Below, piece after piece: positions 8,172-16,080 of a stretch of DNA of 49,673 nt. Source of the DNA: an uncultured Clostridia bacterium (GTDB lineage: Bacteria > Bacillota > Clostridia > Oscillospirales > Acutalibacteraceae); NCBI GenBank assembly GCA_937880805.1, contig CALGRR010000080.1, positions 1 through 49,673 on the forward strand, in the 5' to 3' direction. The notes beneath the pieces were generated by a model. The model was not told where the DNA came from, searched no databases, and worked only from the letters and a program-made list of their open reading frames with translations. How positions within the stretch are numbered: the first letter of the stretch is position 1; every line of letters begins with the position of its first letter. The position numbers were made by a program, and so were the translations under genes.

Positions 8172-8190
8172 GCCACGGTGCATCCGTGGC
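8172..8190 (-). promoter_or_regulatory. Leader hairpin upstream of rpsF, possible bS6:bS18 autoregulatory site
   Basis: A perfect 7-bp stem GCCACGG / CCGTGGC with a 5-base loop sits in the rpsF leader, 11 bases before the ribosome site. rpsF mRNA leaders of many bacteria contain a CCG-bearing hairpin bound by bS6:bS18. Whether this hairpin has the needed bulge and CCG placement was not tested. Confidence 0.4.
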
Positions 8191-8239
8191 AAGGAAAAAA
8201 ATTCATTTTATCCTGCCGCATTTTCTGCAGCGGCTATTT

Positions 8240-8268
8240 ATTTTAACAAAAGATTATCGGCTTGTCAA
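8240..8268 (-). promoter_or_regulatory. Promoter of rpsF operon
   Basis: On the minus strand a consensus TTGACA (8263-8268) and TAAAAT (8240-8245) are spaced by 17 bases. The -35 box lies 28 bases from that of the divergent uvrC promoter. Confidence 0.85.
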
Positions 8269-8295
8269 GTGTTTATTAAAAAATGTTATACAGTA

Positions 8296-8324
8296 TTGCG
8301 AAATTATCATACAAAGGCTATAAT
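8296..8324 (+). promoter_or_regulatory. Promoter of uvrC
   Basis: TTGCGA (8296-8301) and a perfect TATAAT (8319-8324) are spaced by 17 bases, with ACGGAGGTG and the uvrC ATG directly downstream. Confidence 0.75.
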
Positions 8325-8347
8325 AAAGTTAACGGAGGTGAACCGAA

Positions 8348-10195
8348 ATGAATGAAAAGCTGCCTGAATTAAGAAAAAAATCAATGAGCCTGCCGCTTAC
8401 ACCCGGGGTTTATCTTATGAAAAACAGCAAAAATGAAATAATCTATGTGGGCAAGGCAAAGGCTCTCAAAAACAGAGTAAGCTCATATTTCGGCTCACAG
8501 AATAACCATACCGCCAAGGTGCGTAAAATGGTTGAAAATGTTGAAGATTTTGATTATATTCTCTGTGACAGCGAATTTGAAGCACTCATTCTTGAATGCT
8601 CGCTCATAAAGCAGCATTCACCCAAATATAATATTCTGCTCAAGGATGACAAAGGCTATCATTATATCAAGGTTACAGGAAACGGCTGGAAAAATTTCTT
8701 TTCGGTAAAGCAAAAGCTTGATGACGGGGCAAAATATATTGGTCCCTACACAAATTCTTTCGGAATTTCAAACGCCGTTGACGAGGCAAAAAAGATTTTT
8801 AAAATCCCGCAATGCTCAAAGGTATTTCCGAGGGATTATAAAAAAAGCAGACCCTGCCTGAATTTTTATATCGGTCAATGTGCCGCACCGTGTGCAGGTA
8901 AAATAACGGAAGAGGCTCATAACGAGGCTGTTGAACAGGCTCTCGATTTCATAATAAACGGCTCGGGCAAAGCCATTGATGCTCTTACCGAAAAAATGCT
9001 TGAGGCATCCGAAAATCTTGAATTTGAAAAAGCCGCAAAAATCCGCGATAAAATAAATGCAATAAAAAAAGTTACCGAAAAGCAGAAGGTTGTTGCCTCT
9101 GCGGTTAAGGTTCAGGATGTTTTTGCAATGGTTTGTGCATCGCCCAAGGCCTGCCTTTCTGTTTTGCGTTTCAGGGATGCAAGGCTCTATGACAGCGAGT
9201 ATTTTATCATTGATATGCCCGAGGATTTACCCGAAGCACGGCACGAATTAATCCGCAGCTATTATTCAATGCGGGATTTTGTTCCGCCACGCATTGCCGT
9301 TGACGGCGAGGTTGAAAATCCCGAGCCGCTTACGGAATGGCTTTCATCGCTTGCGGGCAGAAAAGTGAATATTGTTTTGCCGCAGAGAGGCGAGCAGCAC
9401 TCCGTGCTTGAAATGTGCCGTTCAAACGCCGCACAGAAGCTTGCGCTTTATCTCGGAAAATCAGGCAAAGCCACCGCAGCACTCGATGAGCTCGGCACTC
9501 TTCTGGGGCTTAAATCACCGCCCGAATTCATTGAATCATATGATATTTCACACACGGCGGGCAGCAATAACGTTGCGGGTATGGTTGTTTTCAAGGGCGG
9601 ATTACCTTATAAAAAATCCTACCGCCACTTTGCAATAAAAGGCTTTTCGGGTCAGGATGACTATGCCTCAATGGCAGAGGTTATCGAACGCAGAATTCTG
9701 CGTTATTTTGAGGAAAAAGAAAGCGGCGAGGGCTTCGGCAGACTGCCCGACCTTATTCTGCTTGACGGCGGCAAGGGTCAGGTTAATGCGGTTAAGCCCG
9801 TGCTTGAAAAATATAATCTTGACATTCCCCTTTTCGGTATGGTCAAGGATTCGCACCACCGCACAAGAGCTATCGCCACAACGGGCGATGAGCTTTCTCT
9901 CACCTCAAAGCGTGCGGCATTCACACTTGTTTCAACAATTCAGGATGAGGTGCACCGCTTTGCAATAAGCTATCACAGAAGCCGTGCAAAAAAATCCTCG
10001 CTTTCATCAACTCTTCTTTCAATAGAGGGTATCGGCGAAAGCAGAGCAAAAGCACTTATGAAGCATTTTAAAACCGTTAAAGCGGTTTCTCTCGCTTCGG
10101 AAGAAGAGCTTGCTTCGGTAAAAGGTATGAGCAAAGCTTCTGCAAAAGCGGTTTTTGAAGCCTTTCACGGTAAAAATACTGTTGAAGAGGATTAA
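8348..10195 (+). CDS. uvrC: Excinuclease ABC subunit UvrC
   Basis: UvrC makes the two incisions in nucleotide-excision repair. The 615-residue protein has an N-terminal GIY-YIG nuclease (LPLTPGVYLMK and EIIYVGKAKALKNRVSSYF), the UvrC Cys region (CSKVFPRDYKKSRPCLNFYIGQCAAPC), and a UVR motif near residues 200-230 (LEFEKAAKIRDKI). The RNase H-like nuclease half follows (ESYDISHTAGSNNVAGMVVF, LPDLILLDGGKGQVNA, MVKDSHHRTRAI), then a C-terminal helix-hairpin-helix (LLSIEGIGESRAKALMKHF). The start has GGAGGTG upstream. Length is normal. Confidence 0.98.
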   Translation: MNEKLPELRKKSMSLPLTPGVYLMKNSKNEIIYVGKAKALKNRVSSYFGSQNNHTAKVRKMVENVEDFDYILCDSEFEALILECSLIKQHSPKYNILLKDDKGYHYIKVTGNGWKNFFSVKQKLDDGAKYIGPYTNSFGISNAVDEAKKIFKIPQCSKVFPRDYKKSRPCLNFYIGQCAAPCAGKITEEAHNEAVEQALDFIINGSGKAIDALTEKMLEASENLEFEKAAKIRDKINAIKKVTEKQKVVASAVKVQDVFAMVCASPKACLSVLRFRDARLYDSEYFIIDMPEDLPEARHELIRSYYSMRDFVPPRIAVDGEVENPEPLTEWLSSLAGRKVNIVLPQRGEQHSVLEMCRSNAAQKLALYLGKSGKATAALDELGTLLGLKSPPEFIESYDISHTAGSNNVAGMVVFKGGLPYKKSYRHFAIKGFSGQDDYASMAEVIERRILRYFEEKESGEGFGRLPDLILLDGGKGQVNAVKPVLEKYNLDIPLFGMVKDSHHRTRAIATTGDELSLTSKRAAFTLVSTIQDEVHRFAISYHRSRAKKSSLSSTLLSIEGIGESRAKALMKHFKTVKAVSLASEEELASVKGMSKASAKAVFEAFHGKNTVEED

Positions 10196-10231
10196 TTATC
10201 CGCTTTTTTATGTAATAATTAACATTTCATC

Positions 10232-10261
10232 TTGACAATTCGTCTTGATTAGTGAGATAAT
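10232..10261 (+). promoter_or_regulatory. Promoter of the rsmD-coaD operon
   Basis: TTGACA (10232-10237) and GATAAT (10256-10261) have 18-base spacing, 38 bases before the rsmD start. Confidence 0.65.
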
Positions 10262-10299
10262 AAATTGATTATAGGGTAATCTCCCTATGGAGGAATTAT

Positions 10300-10836
10300 A
10301 TGAGAGTAATTACAGGCAGTGCCAGAGGTATGTCTTTAAAAACCCTTGAGGGCGATAATGTAAGACCCACAACAGACAAGGTTAAAGAAGCCGTTTTCAG
10401 CATAATTCAGTTTGAGCTTGAGGGCAGAAGAATTCTTGATTTGTTTGCAGGCTCGGGTCAGCTCGGCATTGAGGCATTGAGCAGAGGTGCAGAAAGTGCG
10501 GTTTTTGTTGATGCCGATAAAAACGCTGTCCGCATCGTTAAAGATAACCTCGCCAAAACCAAGCTCGATTACAAGGCAACCGTTGCTCAGACGGATTCGC
10601 TTGCCTTTTTAAGTATGACAGACAGAGTTTTTGACATTGCTTTTCTTGACCCTCCTTTTTCAACGGGACTTCTCGAAAAAGCTCTTGCAAAGGTTGAGCC
10701 TCACATAGCAGAGGGCGGTCTTGTTGTTTGCGAGCATCCTTTTGCAGATGAGTTGCCCGATATTCAGGGCGGTCTTGAAAAACAGAAAACCTATAAATAC
10801 AGTAAAACGGCTGTTACCGTTTATCGGAAGGGCTGA
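10300..10836 (+). CDS. rsmD: 16S rRNA (guanine(966)-N(2))-methyltransferase RsmD
   Basis: A 178-residue class I SAM-dependent methyltransferase that modifies G966 of 16S rRNA. It starts with the family signature MRVITGSARG, then RPTTDKVKEAVFSI. The SAM-binding block is ILDLFAGSGQLGIEALSRGA and the N-methyltransferase motif IV is AFLDPPF. It sits 5 bases ahead of coaD, the common rsmD-coaD pairing in Firmicutes. The ATG follows TATGGAGG. Confidence 0.97.
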   Translation: MRVITGSARGMSLKTLEGDNVRPTTDKVKEAVFSIIQFELEGRRILDLFAGSGQLGIEALSRGAESAVFVDADKNAVRIVKDNLAKTKLDYKATVAQTDSLAFLSMTDRVFDIAFLDPPFSTGLLEKALAKVEPHIAEGGLVVCEHPFADELPDIQGGLEKQKTYKYSKTAVTVYRKG

Positions 10837-10841
10837 TATTT

Positions 10842-11339
10842 ATGAAAATCGCAATTTGTCCGGGAAGTTTTGACCCCGTAACCATCGGACACGTTGATAT
10901 TATCCGCAGGGCATCAAAGCTTTTTGATAAGGTTATTGTTGTTGCAATGACCAATTTTCATAAGCCTGCAAGCTATTTCACCGCCGAAGAAAGAGTTGAG
11001 CTTCTCAAAAGAAGCCTTGTAGGCATTGAAAATGTTGAGGTTGAAACCTATGGCGGGCTTCTTGCGGAATACGCAAGAGAAAAGGGTGCGTGTGCGGTTG
11101 TTAAGGGTCTGCGTGCCGTTTCGGATTTTGAATATGAATTCCAGCAGGCATTAACAAATAAAAAGCTCAACCCCGAGCTTGAAACCGTTTTTGTAACCGC
11201 AAATGCAGAAAATATGTATTTATCATCCAGCGTTGTAAAGCAAGTGTGCGAATTCGGCGGAGACATCCGTGAATTTGTGCCCGAGCCGGTCAGCGAAGAC
11301 ATAATCAAACGAATTAAGGAAAGGAACAGATTTATATGA
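10842..11339 (+). CDS. coaD: Pantetheine-phosphate adenylyltransferase
   Basis: Catalyses the penultimate step of coenzyme A synthesis (4'-phosphopantetheine + ATP to dephospho-CoA). The 165-residue protein begins with CPGSFDPVTIGHVDII, the nucleotidyltransferase (H/T)xGH block. KGLRAVSDFEYEFQ and LSSSVVKQVCEFGGDI, the ISSTxVR equivalent, follow. Its stop overlaps the next start by 4 bases (ATGA). Confidence 0.98.
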   Translation: MKIAICPGSFDPVTIGHVDIIRRASKLFDKVIVVAMTNFHKPASYFTAEERVELLKRSLVGIENVEVETYGGLLAEYAREKGACAVVKGLRAVSDFEYEFQQALTNKKLNPELETVFVTANAENMYLSSSVVKQVCEFGGDIREFVPEPVSEDIIKRIKERNRFI

Positions 11340-12118
11340 GCACAAATATTGAAACCTGGCTTGATGAAATAGACAATATACTTGAAGCAGGCTCAAAAGT
11401 TCCCCTGAGCAATAAAATCGGCATTGATGCGAAGGCTCTCAAAACCGCCATCGAAAACATCAGACTCAATATGCCCAACGAAATCACTCAGGCAAGAGCT
11501 ATTGTTGCCGACAGAAACAACATTCTTGTTAAGGCAAAAAACGAGGCTGTGAGCGTTGTTACAAGCGCTCAGGAAAAATCAAGAGCACTCATTTCAACAG
11601 CAGAAGACAAGGTCAGAACTCTTGTTCTTAAAACAGAAGATTATTCAAAGAATAAGATTGCCGAGGCAGAGGCTCAGGCAAAGCAGATTGTCAACACCGC
11701 AAACGAGGATGCAAAAATCATCAGAGCAAATGCTCAGCTTGAAGCTGCCGCAATGGTAGACAGCAGCGAAATTGTTGTTCAGTCAAAAGCAACCGCAGAA
11801 TCAATCATCAAAACTGCTCAGGATGATGCAGCATCAACCCTTGCAGGTGCAAATGCCCAGGCAGAAAACATTGTTAACGCTGCAACAGAGCAGGCTGAAA
11901 GAGCTCTTGCAGATGCAAAGGCACGCTCGGAGGCTGCCATTGACAATGCAAACAAGTGGTCATCCGAAATAAGAATTGCCGCAGGCGATTTTATTGAAGA
12001 TATTATGAAAACCGCAGAGCAGGCTGTTACAACAAGCCTTGCAGAAATTCAGAACGCCCGCAACAATATCAAGAATGTTACCGGCAAAATTGAGAATCCC
12101 GAGCAGATTGAAGAATAA
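11336..12118 (+). CDS. Long coiled-coil protein of unknown function encoded after coaD
   Basis: A 260-residue protein. About residues 45-235 are almost pure Ala/Glu/Gln/Lys helix with repeated short units such as AEAQAKQIVNTA, AENIVNAATEQAERALADA and KATAESIIKTAQDDAA, so a long coiled coil is expected. There is no signal peptide, membrane segment or catalytic motif. The 4-base overlap with coaD and the terminator after it make it the last gene of the rsmD operon. Weak resemblance to ATP synthase b/E-type stalks or DivIVA-like proteins reflects coiled-coil composition. No function can be assigned. Confidence 0.85.
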   Translation: MSTNIETWLDEIDNILEAGSKVPLSNKIGIDAKALKTAIENIRLNMPNEITQARAIVADRNNILVKAKNEAVSVVTSAQEKSRALISTAEDKVRTLVLKTEDYSKNKIAEAEAQAKQIVNTANEDAKIIRANAQLEAAAMVDSSEIVVQSKATAESIIKTAQDDAASTLAGANAQAENIVNAATEQAERALADAKARSEAAIDNANKWSSEIRIAAGDFIEDIMKTAEQAVTTSLAEIQNARNNIKNVTGKIENPEQIEE

Positions 12119-12132
12119 AAATAAGAGGGTCT

Positions 12133-12169
12133 TGTGGCACCTTCCACACGGAAGGTGCCACAGTTTTAT
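12133..12169 (+). terminator. Terminator of the rsmD-coaD operon
   Basis: A 13-bp perfect stem TGTGGCACCTTCC / GGAAGGTGCCACA (12133-12145 with 12150-12162), ACAC loop, then GTTTTATT. Confidence 0.92.
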
Positions 12170-12340
12170 TCGCGTTAAACGCAAGTTATATTGCTACGCA
12201 GTTATATTCGGCTTATGCCAAGTTATATTGTCCTTCGGACAGCTTTAATGCGAATATAATATAACGAAAGCCGTAAGGCTTTCATATAACTTGACCGCAG
12301 GTCAAATATCACTGCAAATTTTTAATTTGCAATATAACTT
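12168..12340. repeat. Array of short hairpins joined by mirror-image A+T linkers
   Basis: A series of small hairpins sits between two convergent genes: GCGTT/AACGC (12172-12182), TGC/GCA (12192-12200), GGC/GCC (12210-12219), TGTCC/GGACA (12229-12241), GAAAGCC/GGCTTTC (12266-12283), GACC/GGTC (12293-12303), GCAAATT/AATTTGC (12314-12330). In the left half the linkers read AAGTTATATT or GTTATATT (12183, 12201, 12220). In the right half they read the reverse complement, ATATAAC or AATATAACTT (12255, 12284, 12331). The halves can therefore pair linker to linker with hairpins as side branches. 12168-12182 also pairs imperfectly with 12242-12255. No coding potential. Confidence 0.75.
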
Positions 12341-12402
12341 TAACTGCCAAGAAAAAATATTCTTTCGGCAAGCAATATTTCTTAAAGCATCATTTTACTG
12401 TT

Positions 12403-12448
12403 TAAAACAGAAAACGGAGGCAACTTCTTTATGAAGTGCCTCCGTTGC
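12403..12448 (-). terminator. Terminator of the XRE regulator gene
   Basis: The stem ACGGAGGC...ACTTC / GAAGT...GCCTCCGT (12414-12445, one bulged base) is followed on the minus strand by TTTTCTGTTT. It lies just after the stop of the regulator gene. Confidence 0.8.
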
Positions 12449-12456
12449 GACCCTCT

Positions 12457-12882
12457 TTATTTTTTATCGTCTTCATTATTTTCAACAATGTTTTCAAGAT
12501 AAACATTATGAGCAAATTCCATTATGCCGTTTTTATCCGAGCTGTTTCTGAAATAATCAATAAGCCTCTGCTCTTCCTCGTTAAGCCTCACCAGTCTGTC
12601 CGATGACTGATTGGGAGTTCTGACGGTTACCGTTTTTCTTTGATTTGAAATATCATCGCAAAAATCACGCATCAAATCATTAATGCTGATTCCGTATAAC
12701 TCGGCAAGAAGCGCAACGGTATCAATCTCGGGCTTTCTTCCGGTTTCGTATCTGGCATAGGTTGAGCGTTCAATATGAAGATAATCTGCAATTTTTTGCT
12801 GGGTATAGCCCATCTCTATTCTGCAATCTCTCAGAGTATCGCAAAGGCTTTCAATATTAAGCTCCTGCTTTTTGCGTTTCAT
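12457..12882 (-). CDS. XRE-family helix-turn-helix regulator
   Basis: A 141-residue cytoplasmic DNA-binding protein. Residues 13-68 form a Cro/C1-type HTH (LRDCRIEMGYTQQKIADYLHI, then ERSTYARYETGRKPEIDTVALLAELYGIS in adjoining blocks). The C-terminal part is charged (LNEEEQRLIDYFRNSSD) and may be an oligomerisation or ligand region. GGAAGGAGG precedes the ATG. It stands alone, convergent with the coaD operon. Its target is unknown. Confidence 0.88.
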   Translation of the reverse strand: MKRKKQELNIESLCDTLRDCRIEMGYTQQKIADYLHIERSTYARYETGRKPEIDTVALLAELYGISINDLMRDFCDDISNQRKTVTVRTPNQSSDRLVRLNEEEQRLIDYFRNSSDKNGIMEFAHNVYLENIVENNEDDKK

Positions 12883-12995
12883 CCCTATGCCTCCTTCCCG
12901 ATTTTTCTACATTATACAGCATTTTTTTCAAAAGCCTCCGATTTGTGGTAAAACGTCACAATTATTTTTCGGGCTGCTGTTTTTTCAATAAAGTG

Positions 12996-13024
12996 TTGCT
13001 TAAAACATTTGATTGTGATAAAAT
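12996..13024 (+). promoter_or_regulatory. Promoter of the HAD phosphatase gene
   Basis: TTGCTT (12996-13001) and TAAAAT (13019-13024) with 17-base spacing, 31 bases before ATG 13056. Confidence 0.6.
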
Positions 13025-13055
13025 ACTAACGAAATTTTCATTCGGAGTGTTTATA

Positions 13056-13841
13056 ATGAGCAAAGGAATTTTTGAAAACACAAAATATTTTATAATTGAT
13101 ATGGACGGCACCTTCTATCTTGACGGAAACATCATTGAGGGTTCAACCGATTTCATCAATAAAGCTCTTGAAACCGGCAGAGATTTTTATTTCTTCACAA
13201 ACAACTCATCAAACAATGTTGAGGTCTGCCGTGCAAAGCTTGAAAAAATGGGCTTCCCCGTAGCTGAAGATAAGGTTATCATTTCTTCGCACGTTGCCGC
13301 CGATTATCTCAACAGAAACTATGCTGGCAAAAAAGTTTTTCTTCTCGGCAATGAACGCCTTACCGGTGATTTTGAAAAAGCGGGCATCAACCTTGTTGAT
13401 AAAGACCCCGATATTGTTGTTCTCGGATTTGACACAACTCTCACCTATCAGAAAATGTGGGATGCCGTTAAATATATTGATAAGGGTGCGGTATATATCG
13501 CAACTCACCCCGACCTCAACTGCCCCACCGCAGACGGCTATATGCCCGATACCGGTTCGATGATTGAGCTTTTTGCCGCATCAACGGGCAAACGCCCCAC
13601 CGTTCTCGGCAAGCCTATGACTGCAACGGTTGATTACATCACCAATATGCTCGGCTGTGAACGCAGCGAGCTTGCCTTCATCGGTGACAGACTTGCAACC
13701 GATATTGCAATCGGTGCAAATCACGGCATTCCCTGCGCACTTGTTTACAGCGGCGTTACAACCCCCGAAGAATATGAAGATTCAGATATAAAAGCAAGCG
13801 TAGCCGTTGAAAACCTCAAGGCTCTTGCCGAATATCTTTAA
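13056..13841 (+). CDS. HAD-IIA family sugar-phosphate phosphatase (NagD-like)
   Basis: A 261-residue HAD-superfamily hydrolase. ATG 13056 (MSKGIFEN) with GGAGTG upstream is preferred; the longer frame back to 12945 runs over the promoter. Motif I is FIIDMDGTFYLDG with nucleophile and acid/base Asp. Motif II is FFTNNSSNNVE, motif III uses the Lys in TVLGKPM, and motif IV is IGDRLATDIAIGANHGI. Family members act on p-nitrophenyl phosphate, nucleotides or sugar phosphates, so the physiological substrate is open. It precedes the preQ1-type leader of queT. Confidence 0.92.
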   Translation: MSKGIFENTKYFIIDMDGTFYLDGNIIEGSTDFINKALETGRDFYFFTNNSSNNVEVCRAKLEKMGFPVAEDKVIISSHVAADYLNRNYAGKKVFLLGNERLTGDFEKAGINLVDKDPDIVVLGFDTTLTYQKMWDAVKYIDKGAVYIATHPDLNCPTADGYMPDTGSMIELFAASTGKRPTVLGKPMTATVDYITNMLGCERSELAFIGDRLATDIAIGANHGIPCALVYSGVTTPEEYEDSDIKASVAVENLKALAEYL

Positions 13842-13850
13842 TATATATTA

Positions 13851-13928
13851 TGTCAGTTCGAAACCTTCCTGACAGGTGCCTGCTCGGTGCCGAACAAAAC
13901 TAAAGGCGGCTGCCCGGCAGCCAAAGGA
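13851..13928 (+). ncRNA. preQ1-type riboswitch leader of queT
   Basis: A 6-bp stem TGTCAG/CTGACA (13851-13856 with 13869-13874) encloses a loop containing TTCG and CCTT. GTTCG (13856-13860) can pair with CGAAC (13891-13895), and CCTT with an AAGG downstream, giving a pseudoknot. A 6-bp hairpin GGCTGC/GCAGCC follows and abuts AAAGGAG, the queT ribosome site. This order of stem, pyrimidine loop and hairpin next to the SD resembles preQ1 class II/III leaders, which are known upstream of queT. The class is not certain and no covariance model was run. Confidence 0.6.
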
Positions 13929-13938
13929 GCGTAGAAAA

Positions 13939-14457
13939 ATGAAAAAAAATCAAATCACCGCCCTCGTAAGCGGTGCAATGATTGCGGCTCTCTACGCCGC
14001 AGCAACCTATGCAAGTGCCGTGCTCGGCATTGCATACGGTCAGATTCAGTTCAGATTTTCGGAAGCACTGACCGTGCTTTCGGTATTCACACCCGCAGCA
14101 ATTCCGGGTTTAACCGTTGGCTGCATACTCGGCAATCTTTCAAGCCCCTACGGAATATGGGATATTCTCTTCGGCTCGCTTGCCACTCTTCTTGCCGCAG
14201 TATCCGCCCGGATGCTCAGAAAAATAACCATTAAAGGTCTGCCCCTTCTTTCAATTATTATGCCCGTTATTTTCAACGCACTCATAGTAGGTGCGGAAAT
14301 AACGCTGCTTATGCCCGCAGGCGAAGCGAGCTTTTCGGTTTTTCTGATTTCGGCACTTGAGGTTGGTGCAGGCGAATTGGCAGTTTGCCTCGCAGGCGGA
14401 ATTCCGCTTTATTATGCTTTTAAAAAATCCAATCTTTTCAACGGAAGATTGATATAA
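13939..14457 (+). CDS. queT: QueT-family queuosine precursor transporter
   Basis: A 172-residue integral membrane S-component-like protein thought to import queuosine precursors. ATG 13939 follows AAAGGAG at 10 bases; upstream codons are part of the leader RNA. The signature IQFRFSEALTVLSVF followed by PAAIPGLTVGCILGN is typical of COG4708, and about five to six hydrophobic helices are visible. Control by the adjacent preQ1-type leader at the level of translation is likely, since the last hairpin borders the ribosome site. Confidence 0.92.
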   Translation: MKKNQITALVSGAMIAALYAAATYASAVLGIAYGQIQFRFSEALTVLSVFTPAAIPGLTVGCILGNLSSPYGIWDILFGSLATLLAAVSARMLRKITIKGLPLLSIIMPVIFNALIVGAEITLLMPAGEASFSVFLISALEVGAGELAVCLAGGIPLYYAFKKSNLFNGRLI

Positions 14458-14493
14458 AAAATTCAGGATATAATATAAATGGAGGAATAGAAA

Positions 14494-15111
14494 ATGGATA
14501 ACAAAGCAATGTTTAAAATTTCATACGGACTTTTTGTTCTTTCCGCAATAAAAGACGGAAAAGATAACGGCTGCATAATCAACACCGCAATGCAGGTAAC
14601 CGCAGAGCCCAACCGTATCACCATCGCAGTTAACAAAGCAAACTACACCCACGATATAATTGCCGAAACGGGCAAGTTTACAGTTTCAACAATCAGCCAG
14701 GATGCCGATTTTGAGCTGTTCAAGAGATTCGGCTTCCAATCGGGCAGAGATACCGATAAGTTTGCAGATTTCAGCGGTTACAAAAGAGCCGAAAACGGCG
14801 TTGTTTATATCACCGAAGGCACAAACTCATATATTTCGGCAGAGGTTGAGCAGACCGTTGACCTCGGCAGCCACACACTGTTTATATGCAAGGTAACGGA
14901 TGCCGAAATTCTCAATGACACTCCCTCGGCAACCTATGAATATTATCACGCCAACATCAAGCCCAAGCCGCAGGAAAGCAAGCCCGCAGGCAAAACCGTC
15001 TGGAGATGCACAATCTGCGGATATGAGCACGAAGCAGAGGAATTGCCCGCAGATTTTATCTGCCCTCTCTGCAAACACCCCGCTTCGGATTTTGAAAAGG
15101 TTATAAAATGA
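14494..15111 (+). CDS. Flavin reductase-rubredoxin fusion (high-molecular-weight rubredoxin type)
   Basis: A 205-residue redox protein. Residues 1-150 are a flavin-reductase-like FMN-binding domain (GLFVLSA, NGCIINTAMQVT, PNRITIAVNKANYTHDII). Residues 165-205 are a rubredoxin (WRCTICGYEHE and FICPLCKHPASDF, four Cys for iron). In acetogens and clostridia such proteins (Hrb) pass electrons from NADH to flavodiiron oxygen or NO reductases. No flavodiiron gene is present in this window. GGAGG lies upstream of the ATG. A strong terminator follows. Confidence 0.92.
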   Translation: MDNKAMFKISYGLFVLSAIKDGKDNGCIINTAMQVTAEPNRITIAVNKANYTHDIIAETGKFTVSTISQDADFELFKRFGFQSGRDTDKFADFSGYKRAENGVVYITEGTNSYISAEVEQTVDLGSHTLFICKVTDAEILNDTPSATYEYYHANIKPKPQESKPAGKTVWRCTICGYEHEAEELPADFICPLCKHPASDFEKVIK

Positions 15112-15114
15112 ATT

Positions 15115-15146
15115 AAAAAAACCGATGAATATTCATCGGTTTTTTC
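15115..15146 (+). terminator. Terminator after the rubredoxin fusion
   Basis: A palindromic stem AACCGATGAAT/ATTCATCGGTT flanked by six A on one side and TTTTTT on the other; it could work in both directions. Confidence 0.9.
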
Positions 15147-15156
15147 AATTATATAC

Positions 15157-15185
15157 TTGTAACCTTTAGTTTTGTATGCTAATAT
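15157..15185 (+). promoter_or_regulatory. Promoter of the sugar isomerase/dehydrogenase pair
   Basis: TTGTAA (15157-15162) and TAATAT (15180-15185), 17-base spacer, 35 bases before ATG 15221. Confidence 0.6.
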
Positions 15186-15220
15186 AAAGGCAACTAATTA
15201 TTTTTAGGAGTGAATTTAAA

Positions 15221-16045
15221 ATGAAGCTTCCCGTTGCCGTTCAGCTTTACTCGGTAAGAGATGAAATGCAGAACGATTTTTACGGTACAATCAAAAAAAT
15301 GAAAGAAATCGGCTATGACGGCGTTGAATTCGCAGGTCTTTTCGGCGAAGACCCCTTAAAAATTAAGGCTTTCTGCGAAGAAATCGGCATTGTTCCCATT
15401 TCTGCCCATGTTCCCTATTATGATATGCTTGAAAATCCCGAAGCAGTTCTTTCGGATTATGCAAAAATAGGCTGCAAATATGTTGCAGTTCCTTATCTTA
15501 CGGAAGAGTGCCGCCCCGGCACAGAGGGCTTTGCCGCAACTGTTGAAGGCATCCGCAAAATAGGTCTTGCCGCAAAAGAGCTCGGAATTCAGCTTCTTTA
15601 TCATAACCACGATTTTGAGTTTGTTACAATCGACGGTGAGTATGCTCTTGATGTGCTTTATTCAACCATTCCCGCCGACCTTCTTCAGACCGAAATCGAC
15701 ACCTGCTGGGTAAATGTTGCAGGCGTTAATCCCGCAGAATACATAGAAAAGTATTCGGGCAGAGCTCCCGTTGTTCACCTCAAGGATTTCAAGAAGGGTG
15801 AAGGCAAGCAGGGTCAGCTTTATAAGCTTATCGGCATCGACGATGAGGAAGAGCAGGAGGAGCAGGACGCATTTTCCTTTATGCCCGTTGGCTACGGCGT
15901 TCAGGATATGCCCGCAATTCTTGCAGCCTGCGAAAACGCAGGTGCTAATTGGGTTGTTGTTGAGCAGGACAGCCCCGCAAAAGACGATACACCCATCAAC
16001 TCGGTAACACTCAGCAGAGAATATCTTAAAACTCTCAGCTGGTAA
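15221..16045 (+). CDS. Sugar phosphate isomerase/epimerase (AP endonuclease 2-like TIM barrel)
   Basis: A 274-residue TIM-barrel protein of the xylose isomerase-like superfamily (IolE/YcjR-type). It starts with VAVQLYSVRDEM and has GYDGVEFAG, SAHVPYYDM, LLYHNHDFEF (metal-binding His/Glu region), EIDTCWVNVAG, VHLKDFKKG and WVVVEQD. These supply the usual divalent metal ligands. The substrate is unknown; with the adjacent Gfo/Idh/MocA oxidoreductase it suggests oxidation-isomerisation of a sugar or inositol. An acidic insertion (EEEQEEQD) is unusual but short. Confidence 0.9.
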   Translation: MKLPVAVQLYSVRDEMQNDFYGTIKKMKEIGYDGVEFAGLFGEDPLKIKAFCEEIGIVPISAHVPYYDMLENPEAVLSDYAKIGCKYVAVPYLTEECRPGTEGFAATVEGIRKIGLAAKELGIQLLYHNHDFEFVTIDGEYALDVLYSTIPADLLQTEIDTCWVNVAGVNPAEYIEKYSGRAPVVHLKDFKKGEGKQGQLYKLIGIDDEEEQEEQDAFSFMPVGYGVQDMPAILAACENAGANWVVVEQDSPAKDDTPINSVTLSREYLKTLSW

Positions 16046-16080
16046 AATACAATCAATACAATAACAGCGAGGTAATAATT

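Noticed and set aside
12168..12340. CRISPR-like array
   Set aside because: Repeats are 8-10 bases, reverse orientation midway, and the intervening pieces are hairpins of 9-18 bases; no cas genes are present.
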